A DNA stretch of 64,000 nucleotides from a bacterium (GTDB lineage Bacteria; BMS3Abin14). The DNA lies in NCBI GenBank assembly GCA_020350725.1, contig CP070719.1, forward strand, positions 2,410,897 to 2,474,896, written 5' to 3'. A program made the translations under genes and the position numbers. Every line of letters begins with the position of its first letter. Position 1 is the first letter of the stretch. The notes under the pieces were generated by a model, which was given only the letters and a program-made list of their open reading frames with translations, did no database searches and was not told where the DNA came from. Shown here one piece after another: positions 20,987-29,691 of this stretch.

Positions 20987-22092
20987 TGAATCCCGCCGGA
21001 GACCTGAGAGAGGCGGTCCGGTCACTCCTGGAGGACAATCTGGGGCTCAGGAGAGGGGAGCGTCTCCTGCTCCTCGGTGACCACGGCGAGGACGTCCCGG
21101 AGGTGGATCTGGCGGCTGATGTGTCCGGCATCCTGGCCGACCTGCATCCCGAGACTACCGCTTTGATATACCCTTCCACGGGCAGGAGCGGCATCGAACC
21201 GCCCAAGGAGGCATGGGAGGCTGCCTTCGGACCGGAGGCGGTCTCCCGTTTCGAGGAGGGCGGGCTTCTGGATCGCCTTATCGGCAAGAGGGCGGACGGT
21301 GACGACCTGGCCAGAGCGGAGGAGATCGCGGCCGTTTCCGATGCCGTGGACGCTGTTGTTGCCCTGGCCTACCATTCCACGAGCCACACGTTGTTCAGGA
21401 GGCTGCTCACTGTCTCCTCCGGGGTCAGGTACGCCAGCATGCCCCATTTCCACCGGGACATGTTCTTTGGATCCATGAGGGTAAACTGGCATGAACTGGC
21501 CCTGTCCACCAGAACCCTCGCCCGGGCCATGGAGGGTGTGGACCATTTCGAGATAGGGTCAGGCAACGGAACGTCGCTGACCCTGTCCGCGACGGGAAGA
21601 CATCTGAAGACGGACGACGGGATCCTCACCGAACCGGGGGCCTGGGGTAATCTTCCCGCCGGCGAGGTCTTCCTGGCCCCACTTGAGGGGACGGCGGAGG
21701 GGATCCTGGTCCTGGAGTGGGGACCGTCGGCAAAGCTGTCGTCACCCCTCACCGTCGAGATAAGGGCGGGACGGGCGGTTTCCGTGTCCGGGGAGAACGG
21801 AGATACCGTCCGATGGCTCGAGGGACTTCTGGCGGCCCACCCGGAAAACAGAAACGTTGCCGAACTCGGCATCGGCACCAATCCCAGGGCCACCCGCCCG
21901 GACAGCATCCTGGAATCGGAGAAGATCCTCGGTACCGTCCACGTCGCTTTCGGCGACAACCACAATTTCGGCGGTAAGGTCGTCGCGCCGTTCCATCTGG
22001 ACTTCGTCGTCTACGGGGCGACCCTGGTGGCGGTCTGGGAGTCCGGTGGCGGGCGGAGGGTCATCCTCAGTGAAGGAGATCCGGGCTGGTGA
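20986..22092 (+). CDS. M29-like aminopeptidase
   Basis: The 368-residue protein resembles thermophilic aminopeptidases of family M29 (AmpS/aminopeptidase T). The C-terminal half has ELGIGTNP, SEKILGTVHVAFGDN and APFHLDFVV, where Glu, His, His and Asp match the metal-ligand pattern of M29 enzymes. The N-terminal half is more divergent. It would cleave N-terminal residues from peptides in the cytoplasm; substrates are unknown. The one-base overlap with the regulator gene suggests translational coupling, an unusual pairing. Confidence 0.8.
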   Translation: MNPAGDLREAVRSLLEDNLGLRRGERLLLLGDHGEDVPEVDLAADVSGILADLHPETTALIYPSTGRSGIEPPKEAWEAAFGPEAVSRFEEGGLLDRLIGKRADGDDLARAEEIAAVSDAVDAVVALAYHSTSHTLFRRLLTVSSGVRYASMPHFHRDMFFGSMRVNWHELALSTRTLARAMEGVDHFEIGSGNGTSLTLSATGRHLKTDDGILTEPGAWGNLPAGEVFLAPLEGTAEGILVLEWGPSAKLSSPLTVEIRAGRAVSVSGENGDTVRWLEGLLAAHPENRNVAELGIGTNPRATRPDSILESEKILGTVHVAFGDNHNFGGKVVAPFHLDFVVYGATLVAVWESGGGRRVILSEGDPGW

Positions 22093-22306
22093 CAGGAAAC
22101 CTCCAATGTCCAGCGTCCAGGGTCCAACGGGGATTTCTTCGTTTCGGAGTACCGGGATGTCGACGGAAGAGGGGAAGGCCTTAAACCGCGGCAGAGTTAA
22201 AAGGGGATCACCCTGTGGATCCTGGATTATGGTCTGAATCCCTGAAACCTGAGATCTGGAACCGCTTGCAATAAACGAACCCGGGGGGGAAGGAAAGGAG
22301 AATGTC

Positions 22307-23452
22307 ATGAAGGCGAGAACATCCCGTTTGTTGATCGGCCTGATCCTCATCGGCACATTGGTCAGGCCGTCCGCGGCTGAAGCGGCCGAACCCTACCGAA
22401 TAGGGGCTGCGTTCGCTCTCACGGGCCCGGCGGCCATGATCGGCGATCCGTCGGCCAAGATCGCCGAGATGCTCCTGGATGAGATCAACGCTTCCGGCGG
22501 CGTGGGCGGACATCCCATCGAACTGATCACCTACGATACGGCGTCGGATCCAACCAAGGCCGTCACCGTCATCCGTCGGCTGGTTGAGAAGGATAATGTC
22601 CTCGCTGTGATCGGCCCCACGACCACAGGATCAGCCATGGCATCGATAAAATTCATCCAGGATAGTGAGATCCCCATGGTGGCCTGCGTGGGCGGGTCCC
22701 CCGTGGTTATCCCGGTGAAGAAATGGGTCTTCAAGACCCCCCAGACGGATATTCTCGCCGTGGAGCGGCTCTATGACTATTTCGCCCGGGAAGGGATCAA
22801 GAAGATCGCCCTGCTCACCTCAGCCGGCGGGTTTGGGGATTCGGGGAAAAAGGCTCTCCAGGCCCAGGCGGTTCCCCTTGGGTTCACCGTGGTCGCAGAC
22901 GAAAGGTATAACGACAAGGACACCAACATGACCGCTCAGCTGACCTCGATCCGGGGGACGGACGCCCAGGCCATCGTCGTCTGGGGCGTAGGACCCGCTC
23001 CGGCCATCATCTGCAAGAACGCCAAGCAGCTGGGTATCACGACTCCCATTTTCATGAGCCACGGCCTTGCCGATCCCAGCTTTATCAAGCTTGCCGGCGA
23101 TGCCGCGGAAGGCGTCATGATGCCTGCCAGCCGCTTCATTGTTGCGGAAAAGCTGGCCGACGAAGACCCCCACAAGGCCTTCCTGGTCAAGGTAAAGAGG
23201 ACTTACGAAGGGAAATACGGTCCCGTCAGCACCCACACGGGATACGCCTACGATGCACTCAGGATCATCGAGATGGCCCTCAAGGAGGCCGGAGGGGATC
23301 GTGCCAAGCTCCGGGATGCCATCGAAAGGACCCGGAATTACATAGGGATCAATGGGACATTCAACATGTCGGCGGAAGATCACAACGGTCTGACGAAGGA
23401 TTCCCTCATCATGGTCAAGGTTGAAAAAGGAGATTGGGTGATTGTGCCCTAG
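22307..23452 (+). CDS. Branched-chain amino-acid-type ABC transporter substrate-binding protein
   Basis: This is a 381-residue LivJ/LivK-type periplasmic binding protein with a signal peptide (residues 1 to about 28, ending in RPSAAEAAEP). The mature part starts YRIGAAFALTGPAAMIGDPS and has the Leu/Ile/Val-binding fold segments DTASDPTKAVTVIRRLVE and VIGPTTTGSAMA. AAAGGAG precedes ATG 22307. No LivHMGF permease or ATPase genes follow, only iorAB and paaK. The likely ligand is an aromatic amino acid or aryl acid, inferred from the neighbours. The end overlaps the iorA start by 11 bases. Confidence 0.9.
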   Translation: MKARTSRLLIGLILIGTLVRPSAAEAAEPYRIGAAFALTGPAAMIGDPSAKIAEMLLDEINASGGVGGHPIELITYDTASDPTKAVTVIRRLVEKDNVLAVIGPTTTGSAMASIKFIQDSEIPMVACVGGSPVVIPVKKWVFKTPQTDILAVERLYDYFAREGIKKIALLTSAGGFGDSGKKALQAQAVPLGFTVVADERYNDKDTNMTAQLTSIRGTDAQAIVVWGVGPAPAIICKNAKQLGITTPIFMSHGLADPSFIKLAGDAAEGVMMPASRFIVAEKLADEDPHKAFLVKVKRTYEGKYGPVSTHTGYAYDALRIIEMALKEAGGDRAKLRDAIERTRNYIGINGTFNMSAEDHNGLTKDSLIMVKVEKGDWVIVP

Positions 23453-25325
23453 ACAGACCCGTCACCCGCTACCGCGGGAGGAATTCAGGCTTCTCCTGGG
23501 AAATGAAGCCATGGCCCAGGGGCTCTATGAGGAGGGGTGCCGGGTGGCTACTGCCTACCCCGGCACCCCTTCCACCGAGATCCTCGAGGCGCTGTCGGCG
23601 TTCAGGGCTCCCGATCTTCACCTGGAATGGTCGGTGAACGAGAAAGTAGCCCTCGAAGTCGCCTGTGCAGCCAGCTACACCGGCCTTCGGACCGCGGTGA
23701 TCATGAAGCAGGTCGGGCTCAATGTCGCCCTTGATCCCCTGATGAGCCTTGCCTACACAGGTGTTGTCGGCGGCATGCTGGTCATCGTCGCCGACGATCC
23801 GGGCCCGCATAGCTCCCAGACAGAGCAGGACACGAGGCTTTTCGCTATGGCGGCCGGACTTCCGGTTCTTGACCCCACGACGCCCGAGGATGCCAGGGAG
23901 ATGGTCAGCCTGGGCTACCGTATCTCGGAGAGATACCGTTTGCCGGTTATCCTGAGGCCCCTCCTCCGGATCTGTCACTCCCGTGCGCCGATACCGCCCC
24001 CGGGGGAGAGAAAGACGGGCCCGGGTCCCGAATTCCGCAAAGAGGTCGATCGCTGGGCGGCGACGCCGAGACATCGCCTGGCTCTCCACCGTGAACTCAA
24101 TGAAAAGCTGAAAAGGATGACCGTCTCCAGAGAATGTCTGGGTGCATACAGGTACCTCTGCGGCGAGAAAGGCACTTCAGGCCTGGCTGTTGTCGCTTCC
24201 GGCGTTCCGGCATCCTATGCTCTGGACTGTCTCCGGGAATGGGGCCTGGACGGGATCGTGCCCCTGGTCTGCGTAAAAATGCCCTATCCCTTCAACCGGG
24301 AGCGGGTGGCCGCAATGGTCGGATCGGATCGGAAGGTCCTCGTTCTGGAGGAGACCGGGCCCTTCGTCGAGCTCATGCTCCGCGGACGTCTGAACGTTTC
24401 CGGGAGGTACGACGGCACGGTTCCGTCGGAGGGCGAGATGACGTCCGACACCGTTGCCGCTGCTCTCAACAGGGCTCTTTATTCGACCGGGACCGGACGG
24501 GTTGCCCGGGCCGAAACGCCCATAGAGACGGAAGCGCCCGGAAGGGAGGGAGACGGTTACAGTGAAACCCCTCCCGTCCTCTGCGCGGGATGTCCGCACA
24601 GGACGTCCTTTTGGGCTCTGAAGAGTGAGATGCCGCGGGGCATCTACGCCGGGGACATCGGGTGCTATACCCTGGGCCGGTCCCTCGGCGCGGTGGACAC
24701 CGTCCTCTGCATGGGCGCATCCATATCCCAGGCGGCAGGATTTTACTGGGCATTCAGGCAGGGTAAGGGTCACAGACAGCCCGTCGCGGCCGTTATCGGT
24801 GATTCCACCTTCTACCATTCAGGTATTCCGGCGCTGGTCAACGCCGTACAGCAGGGCGCGTCCTTCGTCGTGATGATACTGGACAACGGTACCACCGCCA
24901 TGACGGGCGGTCAACCGACACCCGGCACGGGCACATTGGCAGATGGCGGCAGGGGCGTTGCCGTACCTCTGGAAGACCTCGTCAGGGGCTGCGGAGTCAC
25001 AGAGATGTGGATTTCTGATCCCCTGGATTACGATGGATTCGTCGCCGATCTGCGGCAGGCCGCAAGAACGGCGATGGAGGGCAAAATGGCGGTCATCATC
25101 AGCCGGTCTCCCTGCGTCCTGGAGATCGGGCAAAGGCAGGGACCGGTTCCTGAGCTGGACATGGGTCTGTGCAGCGAATGCAGAGTGTGCATGGACGTGT
25201 TCGGCTGTCCGGCGATCGTCCAGGAGGGTGATGAGATCAGGATCGCAGAGGAACTCTGTCCCGGATGCGGCGCGTGCGTCGCGGTGTGCCCAGTGGGGGC
25301 CATCAGGCCGGGGGAGCCTGAATGA
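23442..25325 (+). CDS. iorA: Indolepyruvate ferredoxin oxidoreductase, alpha subunit
   Basis: This is the large subunit of indolepyruvate:ferredoxin oxidoreductase, 627 residues. It oxidatively decarboxylates aryl-pyruvates (indole-, phenyl-, hydroxyphenylpyruvate) to aryl-acetyl-CoA with reduction of ferredoxin. LLLGNEAMAQG, AYPGTPSTEI and the TPP region GDIGCYTLGRS and GDSTFYHSGIPA are typical. The C-terminus has two ferredoxin-like cysteine motifs, CSECRVCMDVFGCP and CPGCGACVAVCP. The start is uncertain: TTG 23442 is preceded by AAGGAG at nine bases and preserves LLLGNEA, whereas the next ATG (23511) would cut into the conserved domain. It is coupled to the upstream and downstream genes. 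Confidence 0.95.
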   Translation: MCPRQTRHPLPREEFRLLLGNEAMAQGLYEEGCRVATAYPGTPSTEILEALSAFRAPDLHLEWSVNEKVALEVACAASYTGLRTAVIMKQVGLNVALDPLMSLAYTGVVGGMLVIVADDPGPHSSQTEQDTRLFAMAAGLPVLDPTTPEDAREMVSLGYRISERYRLPVILRPLLRICHSRAPIPPPGERKTGPGPEFRKEVDRWAATPRHRLALHRELNEKLKRMTVSRECLGAYRYLCGEKGTSGLAVVASGVPASYALDCLREWGLDGIVPLVCVKMPYPFNRERVAAMVGSDRKVLVLEETGPFVELMLRGRLNVSGRYDGTVPSEGEMTSDTVAAALNRALYSTGTGRVARAETPIETEAPGREGDGYSETPPVLCAGCPHRTSFWALKSEMPRGIYAGDIGCYTLGRSLGAVDTVLCMGASISQAAGFYWAFRQGKGHRQPVAAVIGDSTFYHSGIPALVNAVQQGASFVVMILDNGTTAMTGGQPTPGTGTLADGGRGVAVPLEDLVRGCGVTEMWISDPLDYDGFVADLRQAARTAMEGKMAVIISRSPCVLEIGQRQGPVPELDMGLCSECRVCMDVFGCPAIVQEGDEIRIAEELCPGCGACVAVCPVGAIRPGEPE

Positions 25326-25876
25326 CGGGGGAGGGGATGTCGTATGACGTAGTCCTAGCCGGAAGGGGGGGACAGGGAGTCCTGTTCCTCTCCCGGGTCA
25401 TGGGTGAGGCGGCCCTTCGGCAGGGATTGGCGGTCCGGACCACGGAGACCCACGGCATGGCCATGCGAGGCGGCTCGGTCCTCTGCTTTGTCAGGATCGG
25501 ATCGGGCAGGGGACCTCTCTTTCGAAAGGGAACGGCGTCCCTGCTCATCGCCCTCCACGTTTCAGAGTTGGAATTGGGGAGACCGTATCTTGCCCCGGAA
25601 GCGTCCATTATCGTGAACACCCCGAACCGGGCGGGTGGACGGGGCGGGCAGATCCCGATCGATGCCGACACCCTGGCGACGACGGCTGGAAATGCCCGGT
25701 CGGCCAACCTGGTGCTGCTGGGAGCGGCCTGCACCCTGGACGGGTTTCCCCTGAAGCCGGAATCCGTCGCGTCGGTGATCATGGAGAAAGGGCCCGAAAA
25801 TATGCGGCCGGTCAACCTCGAGATATTTCGACTGGGGGGACAAAGGCCAACGACCGATGTCCAAAATCCCAGGTAA
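25322..25876 (+). CDS. iorB: Indolepyruvate ferredoxin oxidoreductase, beta subunit
   Basis: This is the small subunit, 184 residues, of the gamma-domain type. AGRGGQGVLFLSRVMGEAALR and TTETHGMAMRGGSVLCFVRIG are the diagnostic segments. It forms the IorAB complex with the preceding gene. ATG 25322 overlaps the iorA stop (ATGA); a second in-frame ATG six codons later (25337), at the conserved MSYDVVLAG, is also preceded by GGGGGAGGGG. A 154-base gap before paaK contains no recognisable gene. Confidence 0.94.
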   Translation: MTGEGMSYDVVLAGRGGQGVLFLSRVMGEAALRQGLAVRTTETHGMAMRGGSVLCFVRIGSGRGPLFRKGTASLLIALHVSELELGRPYLAPEASIIVNTPNRAGGRGGQIPIDADTLATTAGNARSANLVLLGAACTLDGFPLKPESVASVIMEKGPENMRPVNLEIFRLGGQRPTTDVQNPR

Positions 25877-26030
25877 ATGCTTTAACCGGGGCGGAAACGG
25901 AGAGGATCGAGCCAGCCACGGAGAACACCGAATCAGGTTCAGGGTACGAACAGCTTTCACCGCGTCATTGTGGCCGGGACCGCAGCTCAGGTGGCAGCAC
26001 GGCAATCTCAGCACTGGAAAGGAATCGAAC

Positions 26031-27302
26031 ATGTATCAGCCCGAAATGGAAGCCCTGTCCAGGGAAGGGCTCCACCGAAAGCAGGTCGAGGGGCTGCGCC
26101 GGACGGTGTCACGGATAAGGGATCACAATCCCTCCTATCACCGGAAGATCGGCGGGATCGACCCCGACGGGATAAGGGATGCAGGTGACGTCGTCCGATT
26201 TCCCTTCATGACCAAGGACGACCTGAGGGAGGCCTATCCCTTCGGCTTCACATGTGCGCCGAAGGACCGGTTTGTCCGCTTCCATATGAGTTCCGGAACC
26301 ACGGGGACACCGATCCTCAATCCCTACACGGTCTCGGACGTCCACCAGTGGGAAGACATCATGGCTCGATGCTTCACTGCTGCCGGGGTCGGTGCGAAGG
26401 ACGTGGTCCAGATAACCCCCTCCTTCGGCCTGTTCAACGGCGGATTCGGCTTTCACTATGGAGCAAGCCGCCTGGGATCCTTCATCGTTCCCATCGGTGC
26501 CGGACGGACGCACCTGCAGCTTCAGTTTATCAGGGACCTGAAGACGACCTGTCTGACAGCCATTGCTTCCTATCCTCTGCGCCTGATGGAGGTGGCGAGG
26601 GAGAAGGGATTCGAATGGACCACCACCGATCTCAAAGTGGGGATATTCGGGGCTGAAGTGTGGAGCGAGGAGATGCGTTCCCGTATAGAACAGGAAATGG
26701 GGATCGAAACGTACGACATCATCGGCATGACGGAGACCGGCGGAGTGGGTATGGGGCTCGATTGTCCTGCGAGAGAAGGCATTCACGTCTGGGAGGACCA
26801 CTATCTGGTGGAGATCGTCGACCCGGCGGGGGACGGGGTGGTTCCTGACGGCCAGGAAGGGGAGCTGGTGGTTACCACGCTGACCCGGGAGGGGCTGCCC
26901 CTCATCAGGTACAGGACCAGGGATATCACCTCCGTGATCTCCAGGGACAGGTGCGGCTGCGGCAGGACGCACCTTCGGATCGCGCGGATCACGGGACGCA
27001 CCGACGATATGGTAAAGATCAAGGGTGTTAACTTCTACCCAAGGCAGGTGGAATCCCTCTTCATGGGTCAGCCGGGAACCGGGACCGATTATCTCATCGA
27101 GATCGACCGGTTAGAGGGAGCCGACAGGCTAAGAATACTGGTTGAAGTGGAGAAACCCGATGATAAGGGCCTGACGGCCAAGCTGAACGGCATCCTTCAC
27201 GACTTCCTTGGTTTCGGGGCTGACATCGTGCTGGTTCCCCTGGGAGGGATCGAGAAAGGTCCCGGCAAGGCGGTCAGGGTAGTGGATAGGCGGGACTCCT
27301 GA
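26031..27302 (+). CDS. paaK: Phenylacetate-CoA ligase
   Basis: This is a 423-residue AMP-forming aryl-acetate CoA ligase. The P-loop motif MSSGTTGTPILNPYT lies near residues 88-102, and the adenylation core segments GAEVWSEEM, YDIIGMTETGG and YRTRDIT follow. GRTDDMVKIKGVNFYPRQVE carries the C-terminal hinge and catalytic lysine region. It activates phenylacetate or indoleacetate to the CoA thioester, or in reverse forms ATP from the acyl-CoA made by IorAB. ATG 26031 starts the conserved N-terminus after GGAAAGGAATCG. The cluster SBP-IorAB-PaaK suggests peptide or aromatic amino-acid fermentation. Confidence 0.93.
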   Translation: MYQPEMEALSREGLHRKQVEGLRRTVSRIRDHNPSYHRKIGGIDPDGIRDAGDVVRFPFMTKDDLREAYPFGFTCAPKDRFVRFHMSSGTTGTPILNPYTVSDVHQWEDIMARCFTAAGVGAKDVVQITPSFGLFNGGFGFHYGASRLGSFIVPIGAGRTHLQLQFIRDLKTTCLTAIASYPLRLMEVAREKGFEWTTTDLKVGIFGAEVWSEEMRSRIEQEMGIETYDIIGMTETGGVGMGLDCPAREGIHVWEDHYLVEIVDPAGDGVVPDGQEGELVVTTLTREGLPLIRYRTRDITSVISRDRCGCGRTHLRIARITGRTDDMVKIKGVNFYPRQVESLFMGQPGTGTDYLIEIDRLEGADRLRILVEVEKPDDKGLTAKLNGILHDFLGFGADIVLVPLGGIEKGPGKAVRVVDRRDS

Positions 27303-27405
27303 GTGCCGGCCGCAGGGGACGGGATGGGACCGGTGCACTCGAGAACACCCTCTCGAAATGAACCTTCAGGCTTGCTTTGCGGGAACCCCGACTTATCATG
27401 GGTGT

Positions 27406-28425
27406 ATGAGAAAACCGTCAACCGGCAGAAAACTATTCTGGAATTTTTATTCAATTACAATAGCTTGTAGTGTATTTTTTAATGTTTTGTGTGAAGTGAG
27501 CTTCGCCTCCGGCGGCGCCGCTGAACCGGTTCGAATGCTGGGGGACCACATCCGACTTCTCCTCGCCGACGACGGTGAGGGACACAGGGTTCCGGACACG
27601 GTCCAGTTCCTGGATGAGGGAGGGACCGTCATCCGCTCCGTTCCGGTTTTTCCCCCGGCTGCCCTCAGAAGAGGCCAGGTGCGGACGTTCCTCTCACCGA
27701 AGGGGGAATTTCTGGGCATTTTTACCGTCTATACGCTGGGCGATGAGGCAGGAAGACAGGGGAATTTTTCACTCTATGACCGAAAGGGAGCGGTTCTCTG
27801 GCAGGAGACGGAGAACAATGTCACTGGGATCGACCGCCTGACCAGGAGGAGATGCTATCCCCGGGACGACGGATCGGTGTGCCTCTTCTTCCCCGAGGAG
27901 GGGAAGTGGGAGATCCACGATCGGATGGGCAGGGACGTAGGCTCCCTTCTCCTCGACCCATGGCGCCGGGAGAGCGGTGATGTCCGCTGGTCGGAAGTCT
28001 GGGAGCCGGAGAGACGGTATGTGGCACTGGCGCGGTCAATGAGGGACAATTCCCTGTACGAGCTGTCCTACATTGACATCGATGCCGGCAGGCTTCTCTG
28101 GACCGTCAGGGAGAAAGGCCGCGGCGGGAATGTGCTGGGATTTTTTCCGGACAGCGGGGTGATCCTCGTCGGTGAGTCTTCCGGTGGTGATGACAACCCT
28201 TCCCTCAGCGCGTTCGGTACGGACGGCCGCAGCCTCTGGAGCAGAAAGGTCAAGGGACCCGTTCAGGTATCGGGGGCGGACGACCGGCCCGGCGTCCTCC
28301 GCATTGAATATTTCGAGGTCGACACCGCTTCCTTCGGAGCGGAGGCGGGGCAGTGGAGGAGAGCCGCCGGGTCAGAGCTGGTGGACGCGCGAACGGGGGA
28401 GATCATAGAGTCAGATCACAGGTAG
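27406..28425 (+). CDS. Exported protein of unknown function, propeller-like repeats
   Basis: I do not recognise this family. The 339-residue protein has an N-terminal signal-like segment (LFWNFYSITIACSVFFNVLC, then EVSFASGG). The mature part contains several repeats ending in a 'hydrophobic-W' strand, such as YDRKGAVLWQETE, IDAGRLLWTVREKG and GTDGRSLWSRKVKG. These resemble blades of PQQ-like or WD-type beta-propellers. AT-rich codon use near its start differs from its neighbours. It stands alone between paaK and a convergent gene and may be secreted or periplasmic. Confidence 0.65.
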   Translation: MRKPSTGRKLFWNFYSITIACSVFFNVLCEVSFASGGAAEPVRMLGDHIRLLLADDGEGHRVPDTVQFLDEGGTVIRSVPVFPPAALRRGQVRTFLSPKGEFLGIFTVYTLGDEAGRQGNFSLYDRKGAVLWQETENNVTGIDRLTRRRCYPRDDGSVCLFFPEEGKWEIHDRMGRDVGSLLLDPWRRESGDVRWSEVWEPERRYVALARSMRDNSLYELSYIDIDAGRLLWTVREKGRGGNVLGFFPDSGVILVGESSGGDDNPSLSAFGTDGRSLWSRKVKGPVQVSGADDRPGVLRIEYFEVDTASFGAEAGQWRRAAGSELVDARTGEIIESDHR

Positions 28426-28448
28426 GAATCCAAAACCCTGAATCCAGG

Positions 28449-28478
28449 AAAAAGCCGGGCAGGCGATCCGCCCGGCTT
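28449..28478 (-). terminator. Bidirectional-type hairpin between convergent genes
   Basis: AAGCCGGGC (28452-28460) and GCCCGGCTT (28470-28478) form a 9-bp stem with a 9-base loop. On the minus strand it is followed by five T residues, so it best terminates the minus-strand lipoprotein gene. In the plus direction the T-run is interrupted. Confidence 0.75.
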
Positions 28479-28512
28479 CATGCTTTTCACTTTGTACCTC
28501 GTACGATGCACT

Positions 28513-28553
28513 CATCGTGGAGTGGATAAGAGCGTATAACTCACTCCACGATG
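28513..28553. repeat. Perfect 12-bp inverted repeat
   Basis: CATCGTGGAGTG (28513-28524) and CACTCCACGATG (28542-28553) are exact inverted copies separated by 17 bases. The right arm overlaps the last codons and stop of the minus-strand lipoprotein gene. There is no T-run, so it is not a standard terminator, but it could stabilise the 3' end of the transcript. Confidence 0.7.
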
Positions 28554-29512
28554 TACGGCATCCCCCAGGCACCTGAATTGTAGGGAGCGTCCTGCTCCAT
28601 GAAGGCGGCGGCGTCGATGACGTCCACAACGGCGAAGTGTCGTCCGGCGTGGGGACCTATGGTGTATGTCCGTGAGTATGTCCCGTCGCCCGCCACGGCG
28701 TCCCCATTGGTGCCGTCGTCGAACATGAGATCCCGCGTCATTCCGCCCAGGATGGTGTGGGCGGGGCGATGGAGAAAGACGAATTCAGCCGGCGTCCAGA
28801 CGGAATCGTCCGTCCTCACGATGTCGGCCTCCACCAGGACCTCCTCGCCGGACAGGAATGTCGGGATGCCTTCGGGGACCGAGTACAGTGACGACGGACT
28901 GTCGGTGCTCCAGACCAGCTCTCCTCCGGAGTAGACCCGGATCCGGCTGATCCAGACCGATTGCCGCGGGTCGTCCGTCAGGGAGATGTCCACGGGGGAG
29001 ATGGCGGTGAGCTTCCAGCCCCAGGGTTTCTTGACGAATTCCGCGTGTCGGACCGCAGTGTCAGCCAGGGGCACGCCCCACAGGACGAGGACGCGCCCGA
29101 TATCCCTGGCGACGTGGAAGCCGCCTGCGGCAAAGTGCGTGACGGTGACCGTGGCGGTGTTATCGACGACGGAGATGTCGTAGTCCTTCTGAAGACAGTC
29201 CACACCGCCCCTCCACCAGAACACGGGCAGTTCTGCGGTCCCCCCGATGGCTCCTGCCGACGGAGCCGATACGGCGGCCTGTGCTGCCGCGGCCGCACGG
29301 CTCTCCTGATCCTCATCCGTTCCCGTCAGATGGAAGGTGAAGAAGGAATCCGATTCAAGGGCGGCCGCAATGGCCGCCTCATCGGGCGAGGAAACCCCCA
29401 TGGATCCCGGACCGGAGCCGCATCCGGCGAGGATCGATAACAGGAATCCCCCTGCGGCAAGGGCCGATACCCGGTACCGCCATGCCCCTTTGCATTCCCG
29501 ATAACTCCTCAT
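28541..29512 (-). CDS. Predicted lipoprotein of unknown function
   Basis: This 323-residue protein has a signal peptide with a lipobox (LLSILAGCGSGPG, Cys near residue 31). The middle part contains an NTF2-like or SnoaL-type look (TATVTVTHFAAGGFHVARDIG). The C-terminal half has FDDGTNGDAVAGDGTYSRTYT, a motif common in extracellular beta-sandwich 'choice-of-anchor' domains that often bind calcium. I cannot name a function. It probably sits on the periplasmic side or outer membrane. It is monocistronic. Confidence 0.65.
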   Translation of the reverse strand: MRSYRECKGAWRYRVSALAAGGFLLSILAGCGSGPGSMGVSSPDEAAIAAALESDSFFTFHLTGTDEDQESRAAAAAQAAVSAPSAGAIGGTAELPVFWWRGGVDCLQKDYDISVVDNTATVTVTHFAAGGFHVARDIGRVLVLWGVPLADTAVRHAEFVKKPWGWKLTAISPVDISLTDDPRQSVWISRIRVYSGGELVWSTDSPSSLYSVPEGIPTFLSGEEVLVEADIVRTDDSVWTPAEFVFLHRPAHTILGGMTRDLMFDDGTNGDAVAGDGTYSRTYTIGPHAGRHFAVVDVIDAAAFMEQDAPYNSGAWGMPYIVE

Positions 29513-29691
29513 CGCAGGCCTCCCATCCCATGATGGTCCGAATGACGTTATCTTTAAGGTTCAGACACCGGGGGAGGGAAAAGGTTTAAGGGAAGTGCAG
29601 AATAACGTGTACAGAAGCCGGAAGCTCGGGGGTTGATCGATTTACCGTGACCATACGAGGTCATCTGCGTGTAACCTGCCGGAAGAGTCAG

